Shown here piece by piece: positions 1 through 11,700 of a stretch of 64,000 nucleotides of DNA. This stretch comes from Atrichornis clamosus. Lineage: Eukaryota; Chordata; Aves; Passeriformes; Menuridae. The DNA lies in the NCBI GenBank assembly GCA_013400975.1, contig WBMZ01008630.1, positions 154,053-218,052 on the forward strand, given 5' to 3'. A program made the position numbers and the translations under genes. The notes under the pieces are model-generated. The model ran no database searches, was not told the DNA's origin, and was given only the letters and a program-made list of their open reading frames with translations. Each line of letters starts with the position of its first letter. The stretch's first letter is position 1.

Positions 1-198
1 CCAGGGGAAGCGACTGGCCCCCACCTGGCTACAGCCTCCTTCCAGGGAGTTGTAGGGAGCAGTAAGGCCTTCCCTGAGTCTCCTTTCCTCCAGGGTAAAC
101 ATCCCCAGTTCCCTCATCAGACCTAAGCTCCAGACCCTTCCCCAGCTCTGTTGTCTGTCTCTGGATTCGCTCCAGCACCTCAGTGTCTGGCTTGTTGT
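1..198 (-). mobile_element. CR1 LINE fragment, cut by the left window edge
   Basis: The complement reads ACACTGAGGTGCTGGAGCGA, then a TGGAGCTTAGGTCTGATGAG-type segment, and ends GGAGGCTGTAGCCAGGTGGG. This is the conserved order in the 3' part of avian CR1 elements (the CTGGAGCGAGTCCAGAG and GTAGCCAGGTGGGGG blocks). The element is truncated at about 198 on its 5' side; its 3' end lies outside the window to the left. It sits in SLC1A3 intron 2 in the same orientation as the gene. Confidence 0.85.
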
Positions 199-3100
199 AA
201 ATTATTTACTATAAAATTACTTGATTGTAATCTAAAATGAAATAAAGAATTCTTAGGGAAGAGGACAGTAAATGAAAGGAATTGGGAGAATGATCAGAGG
301 AGATAAACAACTAATGTGACTACATGGATTATTTTATACTCTTGGTGGTTGCAGAACATCTGATTTTCTTTTAACAAGCTATGAAAAACTAAAAAAGTCA
401 CTATGTCTAAGGTACTGATCTAGAAGTCTATGCTACAGTACAAATTATCACAATGCCTGCATTTAGCTATATTTTTTAGCAACCTTAATAACATCTAGAA
501 GTCCATATTTTTCTTCTCTTTAATACCGGATTTATTCATATAGTTTTTCAAATGCACTTAAAAAGATGAGTATTTTATAAAAACGTTTTTTCTTTGGTAT
601 CATGTGGTCCATTGAAAATTCTAGATGCCTGGTGATTTAAAGAAATTGTGTGAGAAATTTAAGACAAATGAATGAATATTTTAGGAATCCATGAACAAAT
701 GAACATCTTCAGCCACACCTTCATAGGGGCCAGCTCAAGAGCATTTCTTCTCCAATGACAGCTTGTTCTAGCTTTACAACAGCCAGGGCGCTTGTAAGGA
801 TCTAACAAAATTAAATATTTACTCAGTATACAAACCACTGGCATCTTGCTCATGATTATGTGCTGTTTGCAGTCACAACAGCAGTAGCAGTCCTTGACTA
901 CTGGAACATGAAGAGGAGTGACAATCTGTAATACTAGTTTATTTCATACTGAAAAGCCTCTTCAGCCCCTTTTCATGGTCAACCCAAAAGTTTTTTGTCA
1001 GTCTTTGAGATAACTACTGTTTCAGTTATCACATATCTTCTGATACCATGATGGCCATACTCTGATGGCATTCAGATAATTTTCTTGTAAAATCTCTGAG
1101 AATCCACATCCTAAATGTCTCAGGCAGTTACTGCCAGGCATTTCACCCAGGATGTCCTGGAAATATGATTTGTAAGAAGCAGTATTAAATAAATAAGTTC
1201 AATTTTAAGTTCTAGAGAGAATGTCGAGAATCTCAACTGCCTTTTCACAAGCTGTGTGAAGAGTGCAGTGAATGCAGGTTTCTCTGGACAGTTTCATGGC
1301 CATTCAGGCATACTACTTTTGAGCACCATTTTGCAAGTCCACTGATTTGACAATTCAGAGCACTAGGATAGAAGTAAGTCTATATTTAGCATATTTTACA
1401 TCTTTGCTGTACATATATGCACAGCTGCTCTTTCCAGGATGCTTAATTGTGATTCACAAGTTATCCAAGATTATTGTACCTACTCTGTGCCATGTATGGC
1501 AGTCCAAAAATCAATGCAGTTTCATTTTAGTTACGTCAGAGTGGATGGTAAGAAATGTGGATTGTGACAATATATTAACATTATTTTATTTTGCAGGTAA
1601 CTGTTAAACCAGCATACTGCTCATACTTCAGTCTGACTTTTACTACTGGTGACTTCCCAATAGCAGAGTTAAAGTTCTTTGCATTTCTATACTTTTTCTT
1701 CCTATTGAAAAGAATGATCTCTTGCAGTTTTAAGTGTCACCCTGAGTTTTATGGTGTCTGTTTATGAGTTTTTTACTTCCAAAATTATAACTGTTTTATA
1801 CTTCAAAAATAAATCAGGTTTTGATTAGCATATTTTTCAAACATTACTTCGGAAAGTTTTGTCACTCAGTGAGAAATCAATTGTACTGGGCAGCTTCTTT
1901 AGGAGAGCACAGGGACAGAGTCAGCACCCGAGTTCAGCACAAAAATAATTAATTACTCAGCTGTAGCCAAACTGTCTTGATTTTCTTGCATGTATCTTAT
2001 AATTTTTTTTAATATAATATTTCTCTTTATGTTTTAACATATTCTTTCGCCTAAAACTCAGGTCCCATTGTTGCTTTTCCTTTAGTGAAGGATCTTTGTT
2101 TTCTTCTCATGCAAATTTTACCAAGGCTGCCTTATTCATGGTCACAGTGTTCAATGTCAATATATAGCGGGGTCAAATACCTTTCTCTGTGTATGTCAGC
2201 CTCACCCTGAAGTGGATACAGAGGATCTTCCAAAAAGTAGAAAAGATGTTGCTTCAACACATGAGGCAGTTCTTTCTGTGGGTATTATCCCAAATTTGGT
2301 CTACCTGCATATCACAGACCTGTACCTCTTAGGTCTCATTTTAAACTGTTGTTCAGACCAGGAGTGTTGCTGAAATTGGAAAATCTGCTCCTCTGCACAA
2401 CTCCTCACTGTTCAGGTATTGTAAGGGGTTTGTGGATTTTTGCCTTCTGTTTCATGAAGGATCCTTTGGAGACATTATCTAACTATTTGCTTTTTTTTCT
2501 CAGGGACAATGGGCATTGGCAATGCCTTCATCTCCCTTGTCTTCTTCCTGTACTTTTAACTGGTTTTATTTTGTAAACACACAGGAAAGTTTTGGAACCT
2601 TCCACATGGTACATGCTGTTGCAGAACAGATGTTGTATGGGCCTATCTACGTTTCACACTTATTGTGAAATTGCTGGCAACTACAGAAGCCTGGCTTCAC
2701 TGACACAGCCAGGCCTTCATTCCCTGCTCCCTTCAGGGGACAGGTAGTCAGAAAACAGAACTATATCCATCCCCATCCCCTTTGAATGTCCCAGTGGACA
2801 ACTGCAACATATACCGCTGGTAAAGAGGATTTTAGCTAACAAATTGGAGCTTAATAACTATGCAGAAACTGCTTTTCATAGTACTTGCTTCTCAACCTGC
2901 CTCTATTTCACTGAGCCCCTCAATTAAAACAGTATTTCTCTGTGGAAATCTTCTGAGGATCTCTGCTCAGCAGCTCTCTGTTTCTCGGTCTTTCCTTCCG
3001 TACAAGTTCAGAATCCACAGGATTTTTGGCTTTTAGAGTCCTGCCAGAGCAAAGTCTGGACTCCCATGCCATTTGTCAGAAAATGGGAGGGGAGTAGCAG

Positions 3101-6100
3101 AGAATCAAGACAGGATGATAAAGGAAGTGTATCTGAAAGGAAAGCATTTTGGGGACAGGATGATGATTCTAAGTACCGTGGGAGAGAGGGCACTGCCTGA
3201 GGTTTTGGCAGTAATTTGGCTAGCACTTCAAAGTTTGTGAAACTTCCTGCAGATTTTCCATGAGCCATCATGATCCCTACCCTACCTTAAATTGCTACTG
3301 GTCATCATGAGTTTACCAGTGGTCAGTCTCAAAATTTTTTATCTCATGATTATTTTCATTTATTGGATCTTGACAAGATTGACTACAGAAAACTAATTTA
3401 TAGTATCTATAACTGTACAAGAAGAATGTGAAAAATTTCATCATAAATAACTTATTGACCATGCTTTTCTCAAAGTTTCTCAAAGGACTTGAAAAAAGTT
3501 TAATTTTCACTAAAAATAGTAACAGTGATTATGACAATGAGCTAGACAGAACTGACCGATGCAGAAGGTGTAGTCAGATGGACCTTCCATGCATTTTTTA
3601 GGAAATAGAGAATAACGCTAAGTATTTCTCAACATGAATTATAACTTCTTGCATCTTCATCCATAGGTTTTTAATGATTAATTGGCTTGGTATTGTAGCA
3701 GCTAGTGAATTCAGTCTAGAATTCAGTCTAGAATCAGAGTAACAACAGAAGTTAGTGTAAATGGCTGTATTTCTCCTTATCATGTGAATAAAATTTACTA
3801 TATTTGCAAAATATCTGTATACAACAGAAAGAATTGTATGTTGTAGCTACCCACTCCACAACAAAATGCAAATTTTCACAGACAAGAACTCAGTGCCTAT
3901 TACAAACTACAGTCCTGGAACTAAGTTAATATCCTATGTACTTAACCTCTACCAGAATCAATCCTTCTCAGCAAAGAAATAGGAAATGCTCTATTTTAAA
4001 GGCTTTTCTATGTAAATCTCATGTTAAAAGAGATGTTAAAGAAACGCCTCTGAAGAAATGTTGCTCTCTCTAAATAAAATCTTTATTTTCCTCACTTTGA
4101 TCCCTCTGAAAGCAGCTGGACTGACAGCACTAAGAACTGTTTAGATTACAGAGCACTAAACATTATTTAATGTAAATGATTCAACCCTGGCCTGAGTACA
4201 GCTTGGTTTTCACCTAGACCTAGACTCACATCCAAGCATCTCTAATGAGAGAGCCAGTAGTGCTAATTGGTGGGTTAACTCTGCAATATTGATTGCTAGG
4301 AAAGGGATCAAGCCCACCATCTGATTTTCCACAGATCACCGAACAACTGAGTGATGATAACAACTTAGTCCTTGCCAAACTAGACAGATGGAGTTCAAAC
4401 AGTGAGTGTTTTCCAAACTCTTTAGCCATCTGTTCCCTACTTCTGAGTATTTCCACAACAGCAAAAAACTCTCAAAAGCCCCAAATCCTACTTTTTATGA
4501 GCTATTAACCATGAAATGACTGTTCTAATCATGTATATACTACAAAATTACTCCACAAGTAACAAACATGAGAAAAATTTTGAGCATTCCATCACAGTAA
4601 TAAGAAGATCTTTTTCTTCCTTGTGTTATTCTGGATATGTCTATAGGTTCACGAGCAGAGTTGGAGCAGCCAGCTCATCCTAGGCTGCACATTTTCATTA
4701 GTTCTCCAACCTGTGTTCCAGTATCTACTGATCCTCTGCCATTGCTGTGGGTGGTAGTGAAGTGGGCAGACTGGCGCTAGTTAATTGGAACCAGCAATAA
4801 CAGCAAAGACACTTGTCCAGCCTATATTTCACTGCTCACATTGACAAATTTTTGGAAGCCACACTGGGGGCAGATGTCAGACAAAAAATTGCAAAAGCAC
4901 GTTTGTCATGTGCTGTGTAGAAAGCTGTCAATAAAAGAACTGTGTTCTTTGAGGTTGGACAGTGTTTCAAAACGTGCTTAATTTCCTCTGCCTTTCCTGA
5001 TCATTGTAGATAAAACACCTGATTTTTTAACCTCTGAAAATTAATTAATTTTGCATGTAATAAATAATTATTAATTTTGAGAAAATTCTTACTTAGGAAT
5101 TAAAAAAACTTATGATCAAATACTGTTTATAAATATAAAAAACTGACATTACTATTGTAGCAACAAAGTACTTTATTTTACCAATGAGCAAATTATTATA
5201 AACGTCTCCCAGAAAAAGACCACCAAACCTGAAATAAATCTAAAATAACACTGCAGATGTGACATCAAGAAACCATAGCAGCAAAGCCCTAAAATTTCAA
5301 TTTCTAAAAGAGTTGTAAAAACATAGCAAGCAGATTTATACAGAACAGCATTATGAAGAGACAGTGGGGACTCCATAGGCATAGGATATATGCCATTATC
5401 TTTAGGTGCTAACATATGGGTTTTCATCATCATGAGCAGATTCACATTTTTATATTTTAAGCTAATGAAGAAAGTGAAAGCAATACAGTAAAGCCACAAA
5501 GTTCTTGCTTACCCTGTAAAGAACAGTTATTTTGTGAAACATGATGCCATTTAGAAAATCTCTAGTTAAAGAAAAATTATCAAACATGGTCATGTAATCA
5601 CTTAAAGGAAAATGAGTTCAAAAAATTGCATGTTTTTCTCTTGCAGCATTAGAAAGATTCTCTTTCTAATGTTAATTCAAAGCATGTAGCAATATTTTAA
5701 ATTTGCATTTTGGTGCATTCCAAATCTAAATGCTGTTTGATGTTCTGGATTCCTCTCCATATACTCTTAAAAGGCATTTAATCAGGTGCTATCTTTCAGT
5801 CCTTTGAATAAGTCACGTTGCCATTGTTGTCCCAATTGCATCTGAAAGATGCATGTGTGAGATTGTGAGTGGCTGAGAGAGAATAAACTTGTACCTAGGT
5901 TTGATTGCTTTGCATTTATCAAGGGAAAACTGAAAAGATTGAGGTTCCATTATATGCCTTTGCTTAGAAATGACTCTTCATTTCATTCACTGAGAATTTC
6001 TGTTCATCCTTGCAAGTTGTTAATTTTTTGATCTTGAGGTGGATAATCCTGAGAATTTTGCTGCAGCTGGTTTTGGTAAAATAAGATATAATTGAAAGCA

Positions 6101-6375
6101 CTCAATTCAGTTATTTTATCTGATTCTTTAAGAGAATAATTCATAAAACAGCTGGTTTTTTATTTTAACCAAAATTCTTAGGAATAACTAGAATAATTTA
6201 ATAACTCTTCCCTAAATTTCAACATGCAGTGGTCAAAGCCAAAACTCTCCAAGCCAGAACATTCTTATCAGTGCAGAAGAATTTGGGAACTCATTTGTAA
6301 TGCAAATCACCCAGTCACATCGTCATTGTCAAATGCACTGGAGAACAGAATATTCCTATTGAACAAATTACTCAC
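199..6375 (-). other. SLC1A3: 5' part of SLC1A3 intron 2
   Basis: This begins with GTGAGTAAT at 6375 on the minus strand and runs to the left edge of the window. I searched its reading frames for the next coding segment of EAAT1 (the end of the first membrane helix and the following loop) and did not find it, consistent with the long second intron known in mammals. It is AT-rich and holds a perfect 11-bp hairpin at 5647-5671 and a doubled 12-mer (ATTCAGTCTAGA) near 3710-3735. No gene of its own is visible. Confidence 0.75.
5647..5671. repeat. Perfect 11-bp inverted repeat with 3-nt loop
   Basis: CATTAGAAAGA at 5647-5657 is followed after TTC by its exact complement TCTTTCTAATG at 5661-5671. 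In the SLC1A3 intron 2 transcript it would form a tight hairpin. The stem is too short for a typical microRNA precursor. Confidence 0.9.
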
Positions 6376-6556
6376 CAAGAATCACAGCAACAACGGTGAA
6401 GAGCACAAAGGCATTCCTCATTAAATAACTTTTAACATCGTCCTTTGTTATGCTCTGCACTTTTTTTTTTGCCAAAAGTGTACGTTTCCGGACTCCTTGT
6501 TGAATTCGTTCCATCCTACTTCCAGGTTTTGGATCTTCTCCGTTACTTTTAGTCAT
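6376..6556 (-). CDS. SLC1A3: SLC1A3 (EAAT1/GLAST) first coding exon, residues 1-60
   Basis: Reading the minus strand from the ATG at 6556 gives [10 protein letters not shown], then [18 protein letters not shown], then [15 protein letters not shown]. This matches the N-terminus of vertebrate EAAT1/GLAST with only scattered substitutions. The family protein is a plasma-membrane glutamate/aspartate transporter of astrocytes and Mueller glia, driven by sodium, proton and potassium gradients, about 540 residues long. This exon supplies the cytoplasmic N-terminal tail, with a basic stretch at about residues 23-33, and the start of the first membrane helix (about residues 47-60). An in-frame TAG lies directly before the ATG, so this is the first possible start in the frame. 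The exon ends after 60 codons plus one base at a consensus donor (G|GTGAGTAA), giving a phase-1 junction. The remaining exons are outside the window to the left. Gene identity is very secure; translation beyond the donor is not supported. Confidence 0.96.
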
Positions 6557-6650
6557 CTATCTTGCAGAAAGTTTTCTTTTATAATTAACTTCTGTCAATA
6601 TCCCTTCAGAAAAGTGGAGGACTCTTTTCAGTGGGAGGTACTGGAGAAAC
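6376..6650 (-). other. SLC1A3: SLC1A3 exon 2 (5' UTR plus start of coding sequence)
   Basis: On the minus strand a pyrimidine-rich acceptor (TTTCTTGTCTTGCAG) ends at 6651, so the exon begins at 6650 and runs to the donor at 6376/6375. It is 275 nt long: 94 nt of 5' UTR and 181 nt coding. The UTR part contains no ATG, so no upstream ORF starts in this exon. A non-coding first exon followed by an exon carrying the start codon is the known arrangement of mammalian SLC1A3. The acceptor is inferred from sequence; an alternative acceptor closer to the ATG (TTTCTGCAAG-like) is weaker. Confidence 0.85.
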
Positions 6651-7380
6651 CTGCAAGACAAGAAATATCAAACATTGCAGTAAGATTTTAGAGGAATGGT
6701 TAGCTATATGGTTACATAGAAGAAAATATTCTTCATATTTCAGTAAAACTTGTTTTGTTCATAATATATAAGCACTTTTTGATGCAAAGCCTCAATGACT
6801 TTGAAAGAAGGATTATATGGACTGATCAGATAAGTGTCCCGTGTCTTTAGAAATTAACCTGAACTACTGTCATGCTGTAAAACCCGGGAATAACTTTTTT
6901 TACCTTTGCTATTGTTATATTAATATAAAATCACTACAGTTCATAGAAACTTAAGGTGTTATAATGTTTAAGACTGTCAGGCTTGTTTTTATTCTGTTTA
7001 TCAAGCCCTTATTATTTGAAAGAAACCCCTACCTCACCTTCACATTAGCCATTGAAGAGAAATATTTTGTTCAAACTGGTACATTAAAAATGTTCTACAT
7101 TTCAGATGTTTTAAAATGATTGAATGCATTGGCTCAATTCCTCCTTTTCACATAGAAAAAGGCAGCAGGAATAGTTTATGCCTCAACCACTATTTAGAAG
7201 ATATGCCTTTGACAGTTTTATGTTGATAACATTCATCTTTTAGCTGTATAAACTACTTTGAGCACATCTGTAAAACATCAGGAATAACATCCCACTTAAC
7301 TTGTTGCTTCAGACTGTAATACAAACTCACATTGCAGAGTAATGCTTAGCTTGTCCTGATAGCAATTATGGGCATATATC

Positions 7381-7470
7381 ACAGAATCACAGAATATATT
7401 AACTTGGAAGGGACCCATCAGGGTCATCAAGTCCCTGTGCAGGATAACCCAAGAATCACACCATGTCTGA
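7381..7470 (-). mobile_element. CR1 LINE 3'-end fragment
   Basis: The plus strand shows AGAATCACAGAAT, then CTTGGAAGGGACCC and CATCAAGTCC. This is the inverted form of the CR1 3' terminus (GGACTTGATGATC...CCTTCCAA...ATTCTATGATTCT). The end with the 8-bp repeats is at the left, so the element is on the minus strand. It is about 90 bp long, 5'-truncated, inside SLC1A3 intron 1. Confidence 0.85.
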
Positions 7471-8150
7471 TTTTAAGAAATCACACACTGAATCAACCTT
7501 AAAATGTTTTAATATTGAAAGCTTTTCATTAAGACATTCTTTTTTATTTTAATTTGCAGACATTTTGGTGGTTTCTGGGTATCAGTTTGTTTAAAAATGG
7601 AGCCGCCTCAAAGGTATTTTCCAGAATGAGAATCCCATTTTCTGAAGTCCTAATTAATATACACCAGTATGATATTATGAAGAAATTACAAAAGAATAAA
7701 TGGATAGAGTTAGGTACTTCTGCTCAAATCTCTCTCCATTTATCGACAGTTCAACTCCAAATTCTTATTTTTAATAAACCTAGTGCCTAAATACCTTTTT
7801 TGTTTTTTAGGAAGCACTTAGGCTATAAATACACAGGGGTTTCAACTAGCATGTTTTAAACAAAATTGCATGTTGTAACAAGTTTATTTTGGTGGATTTT
7901 GATCTCTGCTGCTACCATATGTTTCACGACCGGCACTTTAGCGCAATATCCTCCCTGAATTTTAACAGAACGCTACAAACTTTGCTTCTCTAGGGAGTGG
8001 AAACATTCTGAGACAGAGCTAAATATTTAAGTTAATAAGTATTCTACCGTGAACACGACTGCTGTGTGAAGGCAGGTTTTTTTTTAACAAACAATGTCAG
8101 TATTTTGGAAAAAAAAAGAAGAAATAATTCACAGTGCCTTTTCTTTTCAG

Positions 8151-8232
8151 GACGTTTAACGCAGCTAATCTCTCCTTGTACAACTTACATCAAGATTGAA
8201 AGACTGTGGGTACAGCCAAAAGGATCATTACG
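8151..8232 (+). other. Exon-like module antisense in SLC1A3 intron 1
   Basis: On the plus strand a strong acceptor (CCTTTTCTTTTCAG ending at 8150) is followed 82 nt later by a strong donor (ACG|GTAAGTAAG, intron from 8233). One frame is open across the whole 82 nt (2 nt + 26 codons + 2 nt), reading RLTQLISPCTTYIKIERLW and onward. I do not recognise the peptide. The module lies 80 nt from the presumed exon 1 donor, so it could be an exon of a divergent or antisense transcript, or a chance pairing of splice signals. No upstream or downstream partner exon was identified. Confidence 0.25.
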
Positions 8233-8311
8233 GTAAGTAAGATACAAAGAAAGAGAGTGAAAAATTAAGACTTCCCAGTCCAACCCGCGCTGAAGGACAG
8301 GAGGGGCTCAC

Positions 8312-8500
8312 CTTTTCCAGACCTTCTGAACCCTAAGGGCGCGGTGCTGGCGGATAAAGCAGGGGCTTCCCAGCGGAGACCGCGGAGCTGCAGAGCGGCG
8401 TGAGCGAGAGAAAACTGACAATCTGCATGTGCTCTGGAATACGGCAACTTACTATCACTGTAACTTAAGGAAAGGGGAGGAGACTGCGAGCCCAGCGCCG
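8312..8500 (-). other. SLC1A3: Probable SLC1A3 non-coding exon 1 (5' boundary uncertain)
   Basis: Read on the minus strand, the GC-rich block ends in a near-perfect splice donor, CTGGAAAAG|GTGAGCC, with the last exon base at 8312. It lies 1.66 kb upstream of exon 2, inside the only CpG-rich block of the gene's 5' region, which is where a non-coding first exon is expected. The transcription start is not visible from sequence; the right boundary given is a guess. The stretch also carries an open frame running through the promoter, which I treat as a by-product of its GC content. A transcript end or CAGE tag would settle the boundary. Confidence 0.7.
8333..8428 (-). other. Upstream ORF in presumed SLC1A3 exon 1, 31 codons
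   Basis: On the minus strand an ATG at 8428 opens a frame that reaches TAG at 8335-8333, 31 codons later and 21 nt before the exon 1 donor. Its context (CAC before the ATG, C after) is weak, so partial bypass is expected. It matters only if transcription starts to the right of 8428, which the sequence does not show. Such a short ORF, if translated, would lower initiation at the SLC1A3 start in exon 2. No homology to a known peptide is recognised. Confidence 0.35.
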
Positions 8501-8760
8501 CGGAAAAAAAAAGAACAAAACCAACCCACACCAAACGACACATCAGCAGAGAGGGGAACGAGGGATTTCTGGAATATTGATTAGTCTTGGCACAGGGAAA
8601 GCGGGGTCACTTTCTTTGTTTTTCCTTTTAGACCACTTTCACGCTTTGTCAGTTCAGCTTCGTTAGAAATGCAGAATCAGGATCCGGGAAGAATTGAAGG
8701 ATCACACGCACACAGAGCAGGGGATGCTGGAGTACTTCTTCATTAGACATTCCAGACTGG
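8400..8760 (-). promoter_or_regulatory. SLC1A3: SLC1A3 promoter region, CpG-rich and TATA-less
   Basis: CpG dinucleotides cluster at about 8270-8560 (for example the CCGCGG near 8380 and the GCGCCGCGG near 8496), in contrast to the CpG-poor flanks. No TATA box is evident upstream of the presumed exon 1 on the minus strand. An E-box-type CATGTG lies at 8426-8431, and a TTGGCA half-site of the NFI type at about 8587. Published mammalian GLAST/EAAT1 promoters are also described as TATA-less with GC and E-boxes. The match of individual sites to factors is inference. Confidence 0.6.
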
Positions 8761-11700
8761 ACATCTGAAAAGCCTAAACATAATTATATAACACTATCCC
8801 TGTGTTTTCAAAAATAAATTATAGAATATCTGAGCATGCCACTTTGTTCTAAAAGAGGCACGGTGTGAAGCTATCACGTATTTTCTAATTCTTAAAGACA
8901 ACCATCCAAGATCTACTCTACCCAGGCTGGGGAACCAGACCTATCTCTTAGAAGCAACTGGAGCATTATCAAGGAAAGAGAAAAACACGATCAGTTATAA
9001 TTCTTTGTATGTTTCTTGCAGATATTCAAAATACACAGCAAGACTTGCCTCTTGTTTGGCAATTTAAACTCACTGATAAGAAGCACCATTCAGCCTGTTT
9101 CAATAGTACAGAATGAATGACAAACAGAAAAGTATAAAATATCCACTTTTGAGAAATAAGTGGTTTTCAGTTTATCTAGAATTTAAAAGTATGTATTGTT
9201 GAAAAAGTATTTATTGACAGTGAGTCAGGGGAATTCCCAAAGAACTTTCCTTTTTAGAAGAACACTTTGGTTTTAAACACTGATGAAGTCGGGTTAAAAT
9301 ATTCCACAATTATATTTGTGCATCTTTCATGAGATTTTAAGTATTTCCTTATTAGACAAATACTGTAAATTGAAATTTATCCAAATTTATGTTAAATATA
9401 TAATTCATCTATGTATATATTAATCTCTAAAGCTCTGTTTATAGATGAGGCTGATACTTAAATTCTTTTCCTGAAAAGTCATTTTAAGTGTACAGGAAAA
9501 ACAATTATGTGCTAGACACACAAAGAATAGTTAGGTGCAAAATAAAATTAAGAGTAGATTTACTTCCACACAGTCATACTAATGGTTCTGCTAAAGTGTT
9601 TTCTAATTAGAATGTGATTCATATAAGAATGTATAATGTAGAGAAAAATAATCTAATAATAATTCCAAACTTGCTTATATTTAATGCAGGTTTGAGATTG
9701 AACTGTGTACATTGGAATCTTGTTCTTTGGTATCTAATTTAAGAAAGAAAATTTCTAAATTAACTTATTAATTGGCTTAAAAAATAAAGAAAAAACAATG
9801 ACAGCCTGTGTTGCAGAGACAGAAACAAATGCTGTGTTTTCTTGCACCTGGCATCTTAGATGTCTATCTCATTTTTATTTTTTGTGGTGCAGTTTTTAAA
9901 TGCTTTCACCTTTTTGTCTGTAGATGGGAACTGACCTTTCAACTAACCTTTGGCCTTTAGCAATCTGCTCGTTTGATCTTTCTTTTTGGAGTATGACATC
10001 CTTTCAGCAAAACTTCCCAGATATGTTCTGCCCTCTGCTCATATCAATAGCAATGATCCACTTGCATTAATGGGACAGGGTCAGACACCAAATAAGGTTA
10101 TTCAAAAGTATGTCATAATTTAATACTTTCATTAATAGTGGAGTCTATGAGAAATGATGGTAATCCTGAAAGAGAATTAGCTATTTAATGAGACAAAATG
10201 AAAATAAACAATAATCAGTTGTACAGCCCAGCTTAACTTTTACAAGCTCTCAGTGAACAACAGTGCTTAGAAAAACATAATATTAAGAGCTTTTATGACA
10301 ATATGTTCAAAATTTTCTGTCCTTTTTCCTCTCTCCTTCGTCTCCTGACATTCATTTCTTTTATTGGTTGTAACTTTAATGGTGATATAATGAAATTATA
10401 CTTTATCAAGAGTGTTATCCATTATATTCTAAACTCCCCATGTATTCTAGATATTTCTTGATAGCAAAAAAAGTAATTAAATGAGTTCACAGCACAGTGC
10501 CACCCTGCAACATGTAAATAAATGCACTGGAATATCCTTTTACATATACAATAGATTTAACAGATTCAGTATACAGTATTTAATTCTAGCACTAGGACAA
10601 ATTTAAAATGTTATTGGTTATGTGCTTCTATCTGTAGCATTTTTAGTAGTATTAGCTTCTAGGAAGAGTAACTTAGAACTTAGTAGACATGTCATAGACT
10701 TTAAATGGGATAAGCCAATGCAAAGAATATACAAAAACCTTGTTATGTTTAGTAGAGTAACACAGAGCAGCAGCCATTGGTGCAACCACCAATTTTGCAT
10801 AGATAAAATAATCTCTGCATGCTTCAGGGTGGTATTTTTTTTCCAGAAAACTGACAAGGAATGACGTAAGGCCTAGGTGAGCCTGTCTGTGTTGACATGC
10901 CAGCTCAGCACTCTAACCTGTGCTTTGGCTTTCAGTTTCAGCCCTTCTTTGATAATGCACCAGGTGACTTGTGAAGCAGGGAGGTGCAAGTATAGGGCAA
11001 GCACTGGCTGTGGCTTGAACCTCATCCCCCTGGGCAACGTGGATCCAGCCAGCTGAAATCATGTGTTGTGGCAAACCCAAGCCCTGCTTGGTTGTGTCTG
11101 ACAAAGTCAGTCAGTAAATGTACTCTGCATGTCAGTCAGTAAATGTACAGTATCTGAGCGCCTTTGTGAAATAAGTGAAGGCATTAGAGCGAAAGCCGCT
11201 GTTCCAACACAAAGTATTGTTATTTTCAGCTGACAAGAACTATCAAGCAAAAACCCAGGGAAGCTAGTTGTAGCAAATGCAATAAGTGAAAATGAAGCAA
11301 CAAATTGTACAAACGTTTCATTTCCCAAATAGCAATAAATATGGCATAAGACTGCATGGATCCCAGCTGAAATAAGTTTATTAATATTCAAAGTAACACA
11401 GACTTCACATTAAAAAGTCAGCACTGTAAATCAAAACTGGCTGCATATTTGAAGTTTTGTAGTTTTAGTTAGTGAGTGTAGTTTTAGTGAAATATTGTTG
11501 ACACCACATTGGTAAAACCGGAGAAAAATTCTTGTGAAAGGATATGTTTATTCACAGTAAACGGCATGTCAGTATGTCCCCAGACTTCAATTATGTTGAA
11601 AAAAATAAGAAAATATATGACTTTCTTTCAAGCTCCAATCCAGCTTAGAACTGTTTATTACCATTATACACTGTTGTATCAGTGAAGAATCTGAGTCTTT

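Larger units (their letters stand above)
6651..8311 (-). other. SLC1A3: SLC1A3 intron 1
   Basis: The intron is bounded by GTGAGC at its start (8311) and TTGCAG at its end (6651) on the minus strand, 1661 nt long. It is AT-rich. It contains a CR1 3'-end fragment at 7381-7470 and a splice-bounded exon-like module on the opposite strand at 8151-8232. A minor CpG cluster lies at 7927-7975. The open frame at 7554-7790 resembles no known protein. Confidence 0.7.

Noticed and set aside
199..6375. Search for SLC1A3 exon 3 in the left part of the window
   Set aside because: No minus-strand frame resembles the next EAAT1 segment; exon 3 must lie beyond the left edge.
8265..8543. 92-codon minus-strand open frame across the CpG block
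   Set aside because: It runs through the promoter and the consensus donor of the presumed SLC1A3 exon 1 and shows no domain; long frames are expected in stop-poor GC-rich DNA.
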